A stretch of DNA of 64,000 nt from Caballeronia peredens. Lineage in GTDB: Bacteria > Pseudomonadota > Gammaproteobacteria > Burkholderiales > Burkholderiaceae. A program made the translations under genes and the position numbers. The stretch lies in NCBI GenBank assembly GCA_001544595.2, contig FCOH02000004.1:248001-312000 (forward strand), written 5' to 3'. Below are positions 1-9,933 of the stretch, piece by piece (the stretch's first letter is position 1; every line of letters starts with the position of its first letter). The notes beneath the pieces were generated by a model that saw nothing but the letters and a program-made list of their open reading frames with translations, made no database searches and was not told where the DNA came from.

Positions 1-217
1 GCTGGTAGTAATTGATCTCGGCGTCGCCGAGCACCTGGATACGGTTCGGGTGAATCAGGTTCAGGTGGCCGACGAGATCGGCGCTCGACGTCGCGTTCGC
101 GACCGTCTCGCTCGAAAAGCCGCGTTCCCAGCCTTCGTGCCCGGTGAGCCAGCTGAGCTTCAGAGCGGCGGCGTTATCGTCGAAAATACTTTGGGCGTTG
201 ATGCTGGACGTATCCAT
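1..217 (-). CDS. hprK: HPr kinase/phosphorylase HprK, N-terminal part only (cut by the window edge)
   Basis: Only the first 72 codons are inside the window; the gene runs off the left edge. The start is the ATG at 217-215 (reading [12 protein letters not shown]). The visible part is the N-terminal regulatory domain of HprK as known in Burkholderiaceae; the Walker A kinase domain would lie outside. HprK phosphorylates and dephosphorylates a serine of the PTS carrier protein HPr. It sits 186 bp downstream of ptsN on the same strand, the usual order in betaproteobacteria, where both belong to the nitrogen/regulatory PTS. The call is from the N-terminal sequence and the gene order. Confidence 0.85.
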   Translation of the reverse strand, partial: MDTSSINAQSIFDDNAAALKLSWLTGHEGWERGFSSETVANATSSADLVGHLNLIHPNRIQVLGDAEINYYQ

Positions 218-403
218 GAGGCCGGAACTCCGTTGGAAGCCGGGAGCAGCCTTCGCGGAACGACGAAGCGGATTGCTTCGATACGCCGCATGGCGCTGCG
301 TTTGACCGATTGTGCCCCAGAAGCTTCGCGTAAGCGAGGCGCGCCAGGCGTCCGGGCGGCGCTGCGCAAGCCTCGGACGCGGTTCACCAGTTTCGTGCGG
401 CGA

Positions 404-859
404 TTACGGTTGCCACTGCGTGAGCACTTGATAAAGCGCTTCACGATTTTCTTCCTTGTGCAGACGCTCGCGCGCCTCGCTGTCGGAGAGCAACTGCGCG
501 ATCTCCGAGAGAATTTCCAGATGCTGCTGCGTGGCCTGTTCGGGCACGAGCAGAAAGATCAGGAGCGACACCGGCTGGCCGTCGGGCGATTCGAACGCGA
601 CGGGCTCGGCCAGGCGCACGAACGCGGCCAGCGGCTGCTTGAGCCCTTTGATGCGGCCATGCGGAATGGCGACGCCCTCGCCGAGGCCGGTCGAGCCGAG
701 GCGCTCACGAGCGAAGAGATTGTCGGTGACGATGCTGCGGGCGACGCCGTGCTGGTTCTCGAAAATGAGGCCCGCCTGCTCGAATACGCGTTTCTTGCTG
801 GTAACGGCTAGTCCGAGAACGACGTTCTCGATGGGAAGAAATTTGGCTAAACGATTCAT
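404..859 (-). CDS. ptsN: PTS IIA-like nitrogen regulatory protein PtsN (EIIA-Ntr)
   Basis: A 151-residue protein of the usual EIIA-Ntr length. It accepts phosphate from NPr/HPr on a histidine, seen as His67 in the motif EGVAIPHGRIKG, and acts in the cytoplasm as a regulator of nitrogen, carbon and potassium functions rather than in sugar uptake. I chose the ATG at 859 (MNRLAKFLP) because family members begin there; an in-frame ATG at 895 would add 12 residues of unlikely sequence. It lies downstream of rpoN and hpf but is separated from them by a minus-strand terminator, so it probably has its own promoter. hprK follows it. Confidence 0.93.
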   Translation of the reverse strand: MNRLAKFLPIENVVLGLAVTSKKRVFEQAGLIFENQHGVARSIVTDNLFARERLGSTGLGEGVAIPHGRIKGLKQPLAAFVRLAEPVAFESPDGQPVSLLIFLLVPEQATQQHLEILSEIAQLLSDSEARERLHKEENREALYQVLTQWQP

Positions 860-999
860 GTTGGCAGGCAGATGCGTGGCCTGATTGCTCCTCATCGTGG
901 CTGCTGTCTGAAAGCGCTCACGGCGATGTGAAACGAAAAGTGCGCTGGCGGCGTTTCCCTGCAGCGTTCCTGTCGCGCGACCCCGAAAATAACCGGACC

Positions 1000-1005
1000 A
1001 TTATA
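1000..1005 (-). promoter_or_regulatory. Candidate -10 element for ptsN-hprK
   Basis: On the minus strand these bases read TATAAT, a perfect consensus -10, about 140 bp upstream of the ptsN ATG and downstream of the hpf terminator. No good -35 hexamer is seen at 17 bp spacing, so it is only a candidate. Confidence 0.35.
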
Positions 1006-1110
1006 GAACAGGCCCAACTGCGATGGTGCGCCGCGCCATGGCGCGGATTGCGATCCAATGTGCAGTACAAAACCCTGAAAATCAATGGCTTGAACCACAT
1101 CACGACGAAA

Positions 1111-1143
1111 ATCCAACAAAAAAGCCGCCTGGAACGGCGGCTT
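1111..1143 (-). terminator. Rho-independent terminator after hpf
   Basis: Perfect 8-bp stem AAGCCGCC / GGCGGCTT (arms 1136-1143 and 1122-1129 on the plus coordinate) with a 6-base loop, followed on the minus strand by a run of six T. It ends the kdsD-lpt-rpoN-hpf transcription unit before ptsN. Confidence 0.8.
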
Positions 1144-1283
1144 CGGTACGATGCATGCTCGTCGTGAACGTTTCGGAAAATTCGAGGGAAGCCTCGAAAC
1201 TCGTCCGCCGTCCGGTGACGGCGGGATTTGCCCGATCAATCGGTCAGTTCGCGAGCCACACCGTTTTGCCCATCGTCTTGCCC

Positions 1284-1643
1284 TCAGGGCGACGGCGCTT
1301 CCAGGCTTTCCGGTTCGCTTCGATACTTCACGGCCTCGTGAGCGTGGCCCTGAATCTTGTCCTTGTGCTTGATGACCTGCCGGTCCAGCTTGTCGACCAT
1401 CAGATCGATGGCGGCGTACATATCAGCGTCACAACTCTCGATAAAAATGTCCTTGCCCTTCAGATGCAGATTGATTTCCGCCTTCTGCCTCTTTTCCTTT
1501 TCCCTATGATTGTCGACCGAGAGGACAACGTTGCCGTCGATGACTTGATCGAAATGACGGAGCACCCTGTCCAGCTTCGTGATCACATACTCGCGCAACG
1601 CAGGCGTCAATTCGAGGTGGTGTCCACTGATCTTCAGATTCAT
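1284..1643 (-). CDS. hpf: Ribosome hibernation-promoting factor (HPF/RaiA family, short form)
   Basis: A 119-residue protein that binds the 30S subunit near the A and P sites and promotes inactive ribosome dimers in stationary phase. The sequence starts [12 protein letters not shown] and shows the family features: the TPALREYV helix, the [10 protein letters not shown] segment, and the basic helix followed by the [12 protein letters not shown] strand. It lacks the long C-terminal dimerisation domain of long-form HPF. The ATG at 1643 is preceded by GGAG at good distance, so the upstream in-frame ATG at 1676 is rejected. hpf follows rpoN in most proteobacteria. Confidence 0.93.
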   Translation of the reverse strand: MNLKISGHHLELTPALREYVITKLDRVLRHFDQVIDGNVVLSVDNHREKEKRQKAEINLHLKGKDIFIESCDADMYAAIDLMVDKLDRQVIKHKDKIQGHAHEAVKYRSEPESLEAPSP

Positions 1644-1829
1644 AGTTGCTCTCCAAGCTAATGGCCGCCAGGCCACGTCGGCTCGTCCGATACCGGTCGG
1701 CTGTGCGTTCCGTCAGCGCGTCATGTCTCACGCGCGCGAAAAACGGATCGCACCGGCCGGCACGTCCGCGCTTTCGCGTAGCGGCCGGTAAACGCCCATC
1801 GCAAAATGCAATGAGCTACAGAGACGGGG

Positions 1830-3347
1830 TCATAGAGACTTGCGCAGATTCACTGCGGGGATCTTGAGGGCTTCGCGGTACTTGGCTACGGTGCGCCGCG
1901 CAACCACGAATCCTTGTTCCGCCAGCAGTTCGGCGATGCGGCTGTCTGAAAGAGGAGTTTTGGGCTCTTCCGCTCCTATCAGTTGCTTGATGAGGGCCCG
2001 GATCGCCGTTGACGATGCCGCGCCTCCTGTGTCGGTCGAAACGTGTGATCCAAAGAAGAACTTAAATTCAAGTGTCCCGAATGGAGTGAGCATGTACTTG
2101 CCCGTGGTGACACGCGAAACCGTCGACTCGTGTAAACCCAGCGTATCAGCAATTTCCCGCAAAACCAAGGGCCGCATGGCGATTTCGCCATGTGCAAAAA
2201 AGTTCTTTTGACGCTCAACAATGGCCTGCGCGACGCGCAGGATTGTCTCGAATCTTTGCTGAATATTCTTGATGAGCCAGCGTGCTTCCTGCAGTTGCTG
2301 GCGCAGTGAGCCGCTGCCCGGATCGCCGCGATTGTTGCGCAGGATGTTCGCGTACAAATGGTTAATGCGCAGCTTCGGCACGATTTCCGGATTCAGCTCC
2401 GCGGTCCAGCCGCTCGCGCTTTTTCTCACCAGAATGTCGGGCACGACGTAGTCCGCTTCGCTCTTGCCGTAAGCCGCGCCGGGAAACGGCTCGAGCGACT
2501 TGATCAGCAAATGCGCGTCCCGCAGGGAATCGTCGCTGGCTTTAAGCTGCTTGCGCAAGCGCGTGAAATCGCGCGCGGCGAGCAGTTCCAGATGATTGTT
2601 GACGATATCGAGCGCGAGCGTGCGCGTGGCTGAGGCATCGAGCCGCAGCAATTGCAGCTTCAGGCATTCGGACGCCGAGCGGCCGCCCACGCCGGGCGGA
2701 TCGAAGCTTTGCAGCAGCGCGAGCGCCGCGCTCAGTTCGTCGACGTCCACTTCGAGTTCGTCGGGCAGATCGGCCTGAACCTCTTCGAGCGATGACGTCA
2801 GATAGCCGTCTTCATCCAGCGATTCGATGAGAAACGTGATCAGCGCGCGATCACGCTGATTCGCTGAAGTCATGCGCAACTGCGCGGTCAGGTGATCGCG
2901 CAGGGTCGTGGTCGATTCGTGGATCTGCAGCGGCGGGAGATCGTCGTCGTCGGAGGCGTTGTTGGCGCGGCCGTAGTCTTCGAGATTCCATGAACTTGAG
3001 TCCGTGCCGCCGTCCGAACTCATGCCGTTGTATTCGTCGACACCCTGCGGCTCGCTGTTTTCCGAACGTTCGGAACTCGACGTGCCCGACGACGAGCCGT
3101 TGTTCATCATCTGCTCGGGCGGCGCGGCCGAGGCCCCCGGCGATGTGATCAGCGAGCCGTCCGCGGCGACGCGCAGCGGGCTCGTGATCCAGTCGTCCTC
3201 GTTCTCCAGCAGCGGATTCTGAGCGACGGCCATCGCGACTTCCTGCTGCAGTTCGAGCGTCGACAGCTGTAGCAGCCGGATGGACTGCTGCAGTTGCGGG
3301 GTCAGCGCAAGATGCTGCGAGAGGCGGAGTTGGAGGCTGGCTTTCAT
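1830..3347 (-). CDS. rpoN: RNA polymerase sigma-54 factor RpoN
   Basis: A 505-residue sigma factor directing RNA polymerase to -24/-12 promoters that need an enhancer-binding activator. Region I at the N-terminus is Gln/Leu rich ([19 protein letters not shown]) and contacts activators. A long acidic, Ser-rich region II follows at about residues 60-140, then the core-binding and DNA-binding domains. The diagnostic RpoN box [10 protein letters not shown] lies about 20 residues from the C-terminus. It is flanked by lptB upstream and hpf downstream, the standard proteobacterial neighbours. A hairpin between lptB and rpoN suggests partial uncoupling from the lpt genes. Confidence 0.97.
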   Translation of the reverse strand: MKASLQLRLSQHLALTPQLQQSIRLLQLSTLELQQEVAMAVAQNPLLENEDDWITSPLRVAADGSLITSPGASAAPPEQMMNNGSSSGTSSSERSENSEPQGVDEYNGMSSDGGTDSSSWNLEDYGRANNASDDDDLPPLQIHESTTTLRDHLTAQLRMTSANQRDRALITFLIESLDEDGYLTSSLEEVQADLPDELEVDVDELSAALALLQSFDPPGVGGRSASECLKLQLLRLDASATRTLALDIVNNHLELLAARDFTRLRKQLKASDDSLRDAHLLIKSLEPFPGAAYGKSEADYVVPDILVRKSASGWTAELNPEIVPKLRINHLYANILRNNRGDPGSGSLRQQLQEARWLIKNIQQRFETILRVAQAIVERQKNFFAHGEIAMRPLVLREIADTLGLHESTVSRVTTGKYMLTPFGTLEFKFFFGSHVSTDTGGAASSTAIRALIKQLIGAEEPKTPLSDSRIAELLAEQGFVVARRTVAKYREALKIPAVNLRKSL

Positions 3348-3401
3348 GGCAAAGTTTTATTCATTGTAGAGAGTTTGCCACGCGCGCGAAACCTCGCGGC
3401 G

Positions 3402-3439
3402 AATCCAAAAAGAAGCGTGCCGCCTCAAAGGGCGGCACG
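3402..3439 (-). terminator. Probable terminator/attenuator between lptB and rpoN
   Basis: Perfect 9-bp stem CGTGCCGCC / GGCGGCACG (3416-3424 with 3431-3439) with a 6-base loop. On the minus strand it is followed by CTTCTTTTT. It sits in the 153-bp gap after the lptB stop, so it may limit read-through from the LPS genes into rpoN. Confidence 0.7.
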
Positions 3440-3500
3440 TAAGTTTTGCTGCTCGTCGCTTGATGCGGCGCAGGATTGCGCGCCGCATGCAGGGTAGCGT

Positions 3501-4283
3501 TTACATGCGGAAGTGCTCGCCGAGATACACGCGCCGCACGCTTTCGTTTTCGATGATCTCGCTCGGCGCGCCGGCCGCGAGCACGCTGCCGTCGCTGATG
3601 ATGTACGCATGATCGCAGATGCCCAGCGTCTCGCGCACGTTGTGGTCGGTGATCAGCACGCCGATGTTGCGCTGCTTCAGGAACTTGACGATCTTCTGGA
3701 TTTCCAGCACGGCGATCGGATCGACGCCCGCGAACGGTTCGTCGAGCAGGATGAAGCTCGGATTGGTCGCGAGTGCGCGGGCGATTTCCACGCGACGGCG
3801 TTCGCCGCCCGACAGCGACAGCGCCGGATTGTCGCGCAGGTGCGCGATCTGCAGCTCGTCGAGCAGCGCTTCCGCGCGCGCGGTGATGGCGTCTTTCGAC
3901 AGGCGCTTGCCCGATTCGTCCGTCTGCAGTTCGAGCACGGCGCGAATGTTCTGCTCGACCGTGAGCTTGCGGAACACCGACGCTTCCTGCGGCAGATACG
4001 ACAGGCCGAGGTGCGCGCGCTGATGGATCGGCAGGAGGCTGATCGATTTGCCGTCGAGGTCGATCTCGCCGGCGTCGAGCGGCACCAGTCCGACGATCAT
4101 ATAGAACGACGTGGTCTTGCCCGCGCCGTTTGGCCCGAGCAGACCGACCACTTCGCCGCTCTTGACGTCGAGCGAGACGTCCTTCACCACGGTGCGCGAG
4201 CCGTAACGCTTCTTCAGATTGCGGACGACCAGCGAGCTCGGCTGGCCTTCCGGCTTACGGTGGGGCATGGCGGGCGAATTCAC
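3501..4283 (-). CDS. lptB: LPS export ABC transporter ATP-binding protein LptB
   Basis: A 260-residue cytoplasmic ATPase of the LptB2FG complex, which extracts LPS from the inner membrane and pushes it along the LptC-LptA bridge. Walker [10 protein letters not shown] is at residues 50-58, the signature LSGGERRR at about 157-164, Walker [13 protein letters not shown] at about 178-189 and the switch His (TDHN) at about 214. Its start overlaps the end of lptA by 4 bp, showing translational coupling. LptF and LptG are not in this window, as is common since they are usually encoded elsewhere. Confidence 0.97.
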   Translation of the reverse strand: MNSPAMPHRKPEGQPSSLVVRNLKKRYGSRTVVKDVSLDVKSGEVVGLLGPNGAGKTTSFYMIVGLVPLDAGEIDLDGKSISLLPIHQRAHLGLSYLPQEASVFRKLTVEQNIRAVLELQTDESGKRLSKDAITARAEALLDELQIAHLRDNPALSLSGGERRRVEIARALATNPSFILLDEPFAGVDPIAVLEIQKIVKFLKQRNIGVLITDHNVRETLGICDHAYIISDGSVLAAGAPSEIIENESVRRVYLGEHFRM

Positions 4284-4972
4284 TGCGGCGGCGTTCCTTG
4301 AATGGTGGTCGACGGAGAAAGCGTGGCGGGCGGCCCGTTCAGCGGCGCGGCGCCGCCGGAGCGGGGCGCGAGCGTCGCGCGCACGCGGCCGGTCGGATTG
4401 CCGGGGCCCGCGACGTCCTTGCCGGCGCTCGCCGTGTAGAAGTCCTTCTGTCCGTCGTAGGTGATCACGCTGCCGTGCACTTCGTCCTGCACGGTCGTCA
4501 GGCCTTGCAGGCGGCGCACGGTGGCGCGCGTCGTGAGCTTGGTGAAGTCGTTCTTGCCGTCGTAGTCGATGCGCACGGCGTTGCCGTCGATGTATTCGTC
4601 GACGCCGTCGCGCTTCTGGCGGAAGTACGAGAGATTATTGCCGGTCGAGGTGCCCGTGGCGTACTGATAGCCCTGCGGATCTTGCGTGACGTCGACGCGA
4701 TCGGCCTTGATGACGATCGTGCCTTTGGTCGCGACCACGTGGCCCGTGAAGACGTTCTTCTGGTTGAGATCGTCGTACGACATGTTGTCCGCTTCGATGT
4801 TGAGCGGCTTGTCGCGGTCGGCCTTTTCGGCGTGCGCGGGCAGCGCCGTCAACGCAACGAGCGACGCGAGGGCGGCGCCGAGCACGGCCCGCCAGACTCG
4901 CAGGGCGTGCGTGGCGTGCGCGAGCATTGCGCGCGCCTGGCCGCCATCGGGGCGAGGGAACCTTTCGTTCAT
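4280..4972 (-). CDS. lptA: LPS transport periplasmic protein LptA
   Basis: A 230-residue periplasmic protein forming the beta-jellyroll bridge that carries LPS between the membranes. It has a long signal peptide with a hydrophobic stretch at about 28-45 and a probable cleavage after ALPAHA (residue 48). The OstA/LptA core follows ([19 protein letters not shown]) and repeats the alternating beta pattern. A proline/threonine-rich tail at about 200-230 is longer than in E. coli. The basic residues before the hydrophobic core make an internal start at Met16 possible. It lies between lptC and lptB. Confidence 0.93.
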   Translation of the reverse strand: MNERFPRPDGGQARAMLAHATHALRVWRAVLGAALASLVALTALPAHAEKADRDKPLNIEADNMSYDDLNQKNVFTGHVVATKGTIVIKADRVDVTQDPQGYQYATGTSTGNNLSYFRQKRDGVDEYIDGNAVRIDYDGKNDFTKLTTRATVRRLQGLTTVQDEVHGSVITYDGQKDFYTASAGKDVAGPGNPTGRVRATLAPRSGGAAPLNGPPATLSPSTTIQGTPPQ

Positions 4973-5001
4973 GCAGTCACAATTCGGATGGGAGTGCCGG
5001 G

Positions 5002-5604
5002 CTATTTGGATGAGCCGCCGTTGATATCCGAGGCGGCGATCGAGCCGCGCACGTTACCAAAGAGCTTCATCTGCCGGGTCACGTTGTTGTAGTTCATGCC
5101 GTCGGCCGTCATCACCGACGGACCGCGCTGAAGTCTAACCGGTTTTTCCGTTTCGATGACATCGTCGTTCACCAGCACGCGAAAATGCTGGGAATCCGCC
5201 TGCATCTGCGGATCTCCGTAACCGGCCGCGCGCAGGATGCGCGCATTGTCGTAGAGATCGACGATGGAAACGTCGCCGTTGACCGTGCCGCGCAAGGCAG
5301 TTGCCGTGACGGTCGGTTTCTGCGGCTGGAACATGCGCATCGCGGGGAGCGTGAGATCGCTGATCTCGTCGTCCTCGTAATGCACCATCGATTTGGCCGT
5401 CAGACGATATTGCGTCGTCCCGGTCGCGTCGAGTTCGGAAACGGAAAAGTTGTTCGCGAAGTAGTCGGGCGTGTGGCGTTTGGCCTGCTCGGGCGCTTGC
5501 GGCGCCGACGGCAGCGTGGCCTGCAACAGCCAGTACGTGATGCCCGCGAGCGCGGCCATCGCGACGACCGGCAGCAGCGAGGTGAGCTTTCCGGAGCGCG
5601 CCAT
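5002..5604 (-). CDS. lptC: LPS export system protein LptC
   Basis: A 200-residue bitopic inner-membrane protein that receives LPS from LptB2FG and hands it to LptA. A single membrane anchor lies at about residues 9-27 (LLPVVAMAALAGITYWLLQ). The periplasmic LptC jellyroll follows, with the family segments PDYFANNFSVSELDATG and the YEDDEISDLTLP region. It starts 3 bp after the kdsC stop and ends 29 bp before lptA, all on one strand, so the five genes form one envelope operon. Confidence 0.92.
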   Translation of the reverse strand: MARSGKLTSLLPVVAMAALAGITYWLLQATLPSAPQAPEQAKRHTPDYFANNFSVSELDATGTTQYRLTAKSMVHYEDDEISDLTLPAMRMFQPQKPTVTATALRGTVNGDVSIVDLYDNARILRAAGYGDPQMQADSQHFRVLVNDDVIETEKPVRLQRGPSVMTADGMNYNNVTRQMKLFGNVRGSIAASDINGGSSK

Positions 5605-5607
5605 CGG

Positions 5608-6171
5608 TCAGTCTCCGAGCGCCGCGGCGAGCAGCGCGTCGTAGCGGTGCTGCGCGCGCAGGATCGCGTCGCACACCTCGCGCACCGCGCCATGGCCGCC
5701 GCGCGCTTCCGCCACCCAGTGCACGCGCTGGATCACTTCCGGATGCGCGTTCGCCGGCGCGGCCGCGAAGCCGCAGCGACGCATCACGGCGAGGTCCGGC
5801 CAGTCGTCGCCCATGTAGCCGCACTCGGCGGCAGCGATGCCGGTGGCTTCGAGCAGTTCGGCGAGCGCTTCCGTCTTGTCCGCGACGCCCTGATAAAGAT
5901 GCGTGACGCCGAGTTCCTTCGCGCGCGCCGCGACGATGCCCGATTTGCGCCCGGTGATGATGGCGGTCTGCACGCCGACCGACTGAAGCAGCTTCACGCC
6001 GTGGCCGTCGAGCGAATTGAACGACTTCATCGCGTCGCCTTCGGCGGTGAAATAGAGGCTGCCGTCGGTGAACACGCCGTCGATGTCGAAGACCATCAGC
6101 TTGATCCGGCTCGCGCGCTCGGCGGCGCTCGCCGTGGCCGGCAGCGCGGCGGGGGAGGGCTTCTGCGCCAT
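5608..6171 (-). CDS. kdsC: 3-deoxy-D-manno-octulosonate 8-phosphate phosphatase KdsC
   Basis: A 187-residue cytoplasmic HAD-family phosphatase that removes phosphate from Kdo-8-phosphate, the third step of Kdo synthesis for the LPS inner core. The HAD catalytic motif DIDGVFTDG gives nucleophile Asp29 and acid Asp31. The second motif (TGRKSG) and the metal-binding GDDWPD near residues 140-145 are present, and there is no large cap domain, as usual for the C0-type KdsC. It overlaps the upstream kdsD stop by 1 bp, so the isomerase and phosphatase are translationally coupled. Confidence 0.95.
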   Translation of the reverse strand: MAQKPSPAALPATASAAERASRIKLMVFDIDGVFTDGSLYFTAEGDAMKSFNSLDGHGVKLLQSVGVQTAIITGRKSGIVAARAKELGVTHLYQGVADKTEALAELLEATGIAAAECGYMGDDWPDLAVMRRCGFAAAPANAHPEVIQRVHWVAEARGGHGAVREVCDAILRAQHRYDALLAAALGD

Positions 6172-7154
6172 CAGATAACCTTCTTGGAGAACAAATCGTG
6201 CATATTCAGTGCGCCGGTCAGCGTCGCGTCGGCGTCCACGACCAGCATCTGATTGATGCGATAACGCTCCATCAGTTCCACTGCCTCGACCGCGAGATGG
6301 TCCGGCGCGATCGTGCGCGGATTGCGCGTCATGACATCGGCGATTCTGAGCGAGCGGAAATCGCCGTCGCGCTGCAGGATGCGGCGCAGGTCGCCGTCGG
6401 TGAAGATGCCGTGCACGTGACGCTCGGCGTCGACGACCGCGGTCATGCCCATGCGCTTGTCGGTGATCTGGAAGAGCGCGTCGGAGACGGTTGCGTCGAG
6501 CGATACGACCGGCACTTCGTCGCCGACGCGCATCACGTCGCGTACATAAGTGAGCAGGCGCCGGCCGAGCGCGCCGCCCGGATGCGAGCGCGCGAAATCT
6601 TCAGGGCCGAAACCGCGCGCGTCGAGCACGGCGACGGCGAGCGCGTCGCCCATCGCGAGCGCGGCGGTCGTGCTGGCCGTGGGCGCGAGGTTCATCGGGC
6701 ACGCTTCCTTTTCGACGCGCGCGTTAAGATGCATGTCCGCCAGTTGCGCAAGACTCGACTCGGGCCGGCCGGTGATCGCGATCAGCTTTGCGCCGAGCCG
6801 CTTGATCAGCGGCAAAATGGCGACGAGCTCCTCGGTTTCGCCCGAATTCGACAGCGCGATGAAAATGTCGTCGGCGGTGACCATGCCGAGGTCGCCGTGG
6901 CTGGCTTCCGCCGGATGCACGAAAAACGCGGGCGTGCCGGTGCTGGCGAGCGTCGCCGCGAACTTGCGCGCGACGTGTCCCGATTTGCCGATGCCCGAGA
7001 CGACCACGCGGCCGCGGCAGCCGAGCAGGACTTCGACCGCGCGCGTGAAATTGTCGTCGAGGAGTTCGGAAAGACCGCGAACGGCGTCGGCTTCGATCTG
7101 GATTACGTTGCGAGCCAGCGCCAGCGCCCGGTCGCCATTGATTTTCGCTATCAT
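6171..7154 (-). CDS. kdsD: D-arabinose 5-phosphate isomerase KdsD
   Basis: A 327-residue enzyme converting ribulose-5-phosphate to arabinose-5-phosphate, the entry to Kdo synthesis. An N-terminal SIS domain (about 40-175) shows GIGKSGH (Lys57), HGDLGM and SNSGETEEL. Two CBS domains follow at about 205-325 (MTRNPRTIAPDHLAVEA near the second). It is the first gene of the kdsD-kdsC-lptC-lptA-lptB unit. The ATG at 7154 lacks a ribosome binding site and lies only six bases after a good extended -10, so the transcript may be leaderless. Confidence 0.95.
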   Translation of the reverse strand: MIAKINGDRALALARNVIQIEADAVRGLSELLDDNFTRAVEVLLGCRGRVVVSGIGKSGHVARKFAATLASTGTPAFFVHPAEASHGDLGMVTADDIFIALSNSGETEELVAILPLIKRLGAKLIAITGRPESSLAQLADMHLNARVEKEACPMNLAPTASTTAALAMGDALAVAVLDARGFGPEDFARSHPGGALGRRLLTYVRDVMRVGDEVPVVSLDATVSDALFQITDKRMGMTAVVDAERHVHGIFTDGDLRRILQRDGDFRSLRIADVMTRNPRTIAPDHLAVEAVELMERYRINQMLVVDADATLTGALNMHDLFSKKVI

Positions 7155-7160
7155 TCGCGG

Positions 7161-7169
7161 AGTATAGCA
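7161..7169 (-). promoter_or_regulatory. Extended -10 promoter of the kdsD-lpt operon
   Basis: The minus strand reads TGCTATACT, an extended -10 (TGn followed by TATACT). Six bases (CCGCGA) separate it from the kdsD ATG, which is about where transcription should start. Confidence 0.5.
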
Positions 7170-7314
7170 AAGGCGATTCTGAGCCGCGCCGCACGGTGCG
7201 TGGCGCGCCGCCGCCTATCCGCCCCCGCGAGCCCTGTCATCTGGGGCTTCTCCACGACGCCGCAGCGCATTCATGACGCACTGCGGCACGCTGCCGAACG
7301 AGGACGCTAGACGG

Positions 7315-9309
7315 ATGATTTCTCCGCTCGAAATGACGCTGTTGCTGCTGCTGTGCTCGGTGGCGGGCGTCGTCGTATTTCGGTATTTCAATTTGCCGCC
7401 GATGCTCGGCTATCTGACGGTCGGCATCATTGTGGGTCCGCACGCGGCGGGTATCGCGCCGGACGCGGACCGCGCGCAGCATCTCGCCGAATTCGGCGTC
7501 GTCTTCCTGATGTTCTCCATCGGGCTCGAATTCTCGCTCTCGAAGCTGCGTTCGATGCGGCGCATCGTGTTCGGCCTGGGCGGCAGCCAGGTTGCCGCGA
7601 CCATCGCGCTCGCGATGATCTTCGGCTGGATCGCGAATTTCTGGGTCGGCATGTCCTGGCAGGCGAGCTTCGCGCTCGGCGGCGCGCTGTCGATGTCGTC
7701 GACGGCGATCGTCAGCAAGCTGCTCGCGGAACGGCTGGAACTCGAATCCGAGCACGGGCGCAACATCTTCGGCGTGCTGCTGTTCCAGGATCTGGCGGTG
7801 GTGCCGCTGCTGATCATCATCGCGGCGTTCGCCAACGGCAAATCGTCGCAACTCGCGATGTGGCTCGGCATCGCGGCCGTGAAGATCGTCGTCGCGTTGA
7901 CGGTGCTGCTGTTCATCGGCCAGAAGTTCATGACGCGCTGGTTCGACCTCGTCGCGCGGCGGCGATCGCAAGAGCTGTTCATGCTGAACCTGCTGCTCGT
8001 CACGCTGGGCGCGGCGTTCATCACCGACCAGTTCGGGCTGTCGCTCGCGCTCGGCGCGTTCATCGCGGGCATGCTGATCGCCGAGACGCCTTACCGGCAT
8101 CAGGTGGAAGAAGACATCAAGCCGTTCCGCGACGTGCTGCTCGGGCTGTTCTTCGTGACGACCGGCATGCTCCTGAACCCGCGCGTGATCTGGGAACATC
8201 CGTTTCTGGTGCTCGGCTTTTTCATCGTGCCGATCCTGCTCAAGGCGGTCATGATCACGGCGCTCGCGCGCGCGTTCGGTTCGCCTCAGGGTGTCGCGAT
8301 GCGCACCGGCCTCGGGCTTGCGCAGGCGGGCGAGTTCGGCTTCGTGCTGCTGAATCTGATCCTGGATTCGCATCTCGTCGACTCGACCATCCTGCAGGCG
8401 ATCCTCGCCGCTATGCTGCTCTCGATGCTGGCCGCGCCGTTCATCATCCAGAACGCGGATCGCATCGTGCTGCGGCTGTCGTCGACGGAATGGATGCTGC
8501 AGTCGCTGCAGATGACGAAAATCGCGACGCAAAGTCTCAAGCAGAGCGGCCACGTGATCATTTGCGGCTACGGCCGCGCCGGACAGAATCTCGCGCGCAT
8601 GCTGGAGCAGGAAGGCATTTCCTACGTCGCGCTGGATCTGGACCCGGATCGCGTCGCGGCGGCGGCGGCGGCGGGCGAATCGGTCGTATTCGGCGACGCG
8701 GGGCGGCGCGAATCGCTGCTCGCGGCGGGTCTGCATCGCGCGGCGACGGTCGCGATCACTTACGCCAACACGCCCTCCGCGATGCGCGTGCTGCACAACA
8801 TCCACGAACTCGCGCCGACCTTGCCGGTGATCGTGCGCACGGTCGACGACGCCGATCTCGAAAAACTCACCGCCGCCGGCGCGACGGAAGTGATTCCGGA
8901 AATCGTCGAGGGTAGCCTGATGCTCGCGTCGCACACGCTCGTGCTGATGGGCGTGCCGATGCGCCGCGTCGTGCGGCGCGTCGAGGAAATGCGCGATGCG
9001 CGCTACAGCCTCTTGCGCGGCTATTTCCGCGGCGCCGACGACGACGATGACGACGATGGCCACGAGCAGGTGCGGCTACAATCCGTACCGATCGACGAAA
9101 ATTCGGACGCGGTCGGGCATTCGCTCGACGATCTCGGGCTCGTCGGCAATGGTGTCGAGGTGACCGCGATCCGGCGCCACGGCATCCGGGGCGTCGAACC
9201 CGACCCCGAAACCAAGCTGCGCGCGAACGATATCGTCGTGCTGCGCGGCCTGCCCGAAGTGCTGGCGCAAGCCGAAGAGCGGCTCTCGCGCAATCGCCGG
9301 GCGGCGTAA
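7315..9309 (+). CDS. Kef-type monovalent cation:proton antiporter (CPA2 family) with RCK domain
   Basis: A 664-residue inner-membrane antiporter. About twelve membrane segments of the Na+/H+ exchanger fold occupy residues 1-385. A cytoplasmic RCK-N/TrkA-N domain follows from about 405 ([13 protein letters not shown], a nucleotide-binding GxGxxG), and a TrkA-C-like domain ends the protein. Between them is a run of seven acidic residues (DDDDDDD) near 575. The predicted role is K+ or Na+ efflux in exchange for protons, gated by NAD(H). I prefer the ATG at 7315 ([10 protein letters not shown]) over 7273, because the hydrophobic N-terminus begins there. It is divergent from kdsD. Confidence 0.88.
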   Translation: MISPLEMTLLLLLCSVAGVVVFRYFNLPPMLGYLTVGIIVGPHAAGIAPDADRAQHLAEFGVVFLMFSIGLEFSLSKLRSMRRIVFGLGGSQVAATIALAMIFGWIANFWVGMSWQASFALGGALSMSSTAIVSKLLAERLELESEHGRNIFGVLLFQDLAVVPLLIIIAAFANGKSSQLAMWLGIAAVKIVVALTVLLFIGQKFMTRWFDLVARRRSQELFMLNLLLVTLGAAFITDQFGLSLALGAFIAGMLIAETPYRHQVEEDIKPFRDVLLGLFFVTTGMLLNPRVIWEHPFLVLGFFIVPILLKAVMITALARAFGSPQGVAMRTGLGLAQAGEFGFVLLNLILDSHLVDSTILQAILAAMLLSMLAAPFIIQNADRIVLRLSSTEWMLQSLQMTKIATQSLKQSGHVIICGYGRAGQNLARMLEQEGISYVALDLDPDRVAAAAAAGESVVFGDAGRRESLLAAGLHRAATVAITYANTPSAMRVLHNIHELAPTLPVIVRTVDDADLEKLTAAGATEVIPEIVEGSLMLASHTLVLMGVPMRRVVRRVEEMRDARYSLLRGYFRGADDDDDDDGHEQVRLQSVPIDENSDAVGHSLDDLGLVGNGVEVTAIRRHGIRGVEPDPETKLRANDIVVLRGLPEVLAQAEERLSRNRRAA

Positions 9310-9365
9310 TTTCCTCTTTTGTCAGATGGCGAGCGCGGCCTCATCGCGCAGACTCCGGAGAAGTC

Positions 9366-9932
9366 ATGTCCCTCATCCCTTCGAACGCCGAGCTCGATGC
9401 CGCGCGTTTCATCAAGGAGCGCGTGCGCACCGTCGATGACTGGCCGCAGGCCGGCGTGCAGTTTCGCGACATCACGCCCGTCCTGCAGGACCGCCGCGCG
9501 CTGCGCACGCTGATCGACCTGTTCGTGCAGCGCTATATCGACGAGAACATCGACGTGATCGCCGGCATGGATGCGCGCGGTTTCATCATCGGGCCGATTC
9601 TCGCGTACGAACTGAGTCTCGGTTTCGTGCCGATCCGCAAGAAGGGCAAGCTGCCGTACAAGACGCTGTCGCAGTCGTACGACCTGGAATACGGCAGCGC
9701 GACCGTCGAGATTCACGAGGACGCATGCAAGCCGGGCGATCGCGTGGTGATCGTCGACGATCTCGTCGCGACCGGCGGCACGATGATGGCCGGCAAGATC
9801 CTGCTGGAGCGGCTTGGCGCGGAAGTGGTCGAGGCGGCCGCGATCATCGATCTGCCGGATCTCGGCGGCTCGAAGCTGCTGCGCGAAAACGGCGTGCCGC
9901 TCTATACCGTGTGTGAATTCGGCGGACATTGA
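9366..9932 (+). CDS. apt: Adenine phosphoribosyltransferase
   Basis: A 188-residue cytoplasmic type I phosphoribosyltransferase that salvages adenine to AMP with PRPP. The PRPP-binding motif [14 protein letters not shown] spans residues 127-140. The FRDITPVL segment (33-40) and the RKKGKLP flexible loop (91-97) are typical of APRT. CCGGAG precedes the ATG at good spacing. Only one base separates its stop from the next gene, so the two are probably cotranscribed. Confidence 0.96.
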   Translation: MSLIPSNAELDAARFIKERVRTVDDWPQAGVQFRDITPVLQDRRALRTLIDLFVQRYIDENIDVIAGMDARGFIIGPILAYELSLGFVPIRKKGKLPYKTLSQSYDLEYGSATVEIHEDACKPGDRVVIVDDLVATGGTMMAGKILLERLGAEVVEAAAIIDLPDLGGSKLLRENGVPLYTVCEFGGH

Positions 9933-9933
9933 A

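Larger units (their letters stand above)
896..1283. other. Intergenic region between hpf and ptsN
   Basis: No credible gene lies here. It holds the hpf terminator (1111-1143), a second perfect 8-bp hairpin closer to the hpf stop (arms 1205-1212 and 1217-1224, loop of four bases, no T run) and the candidate ptsN -10 element (1000-1005). Confidence 0.6.
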
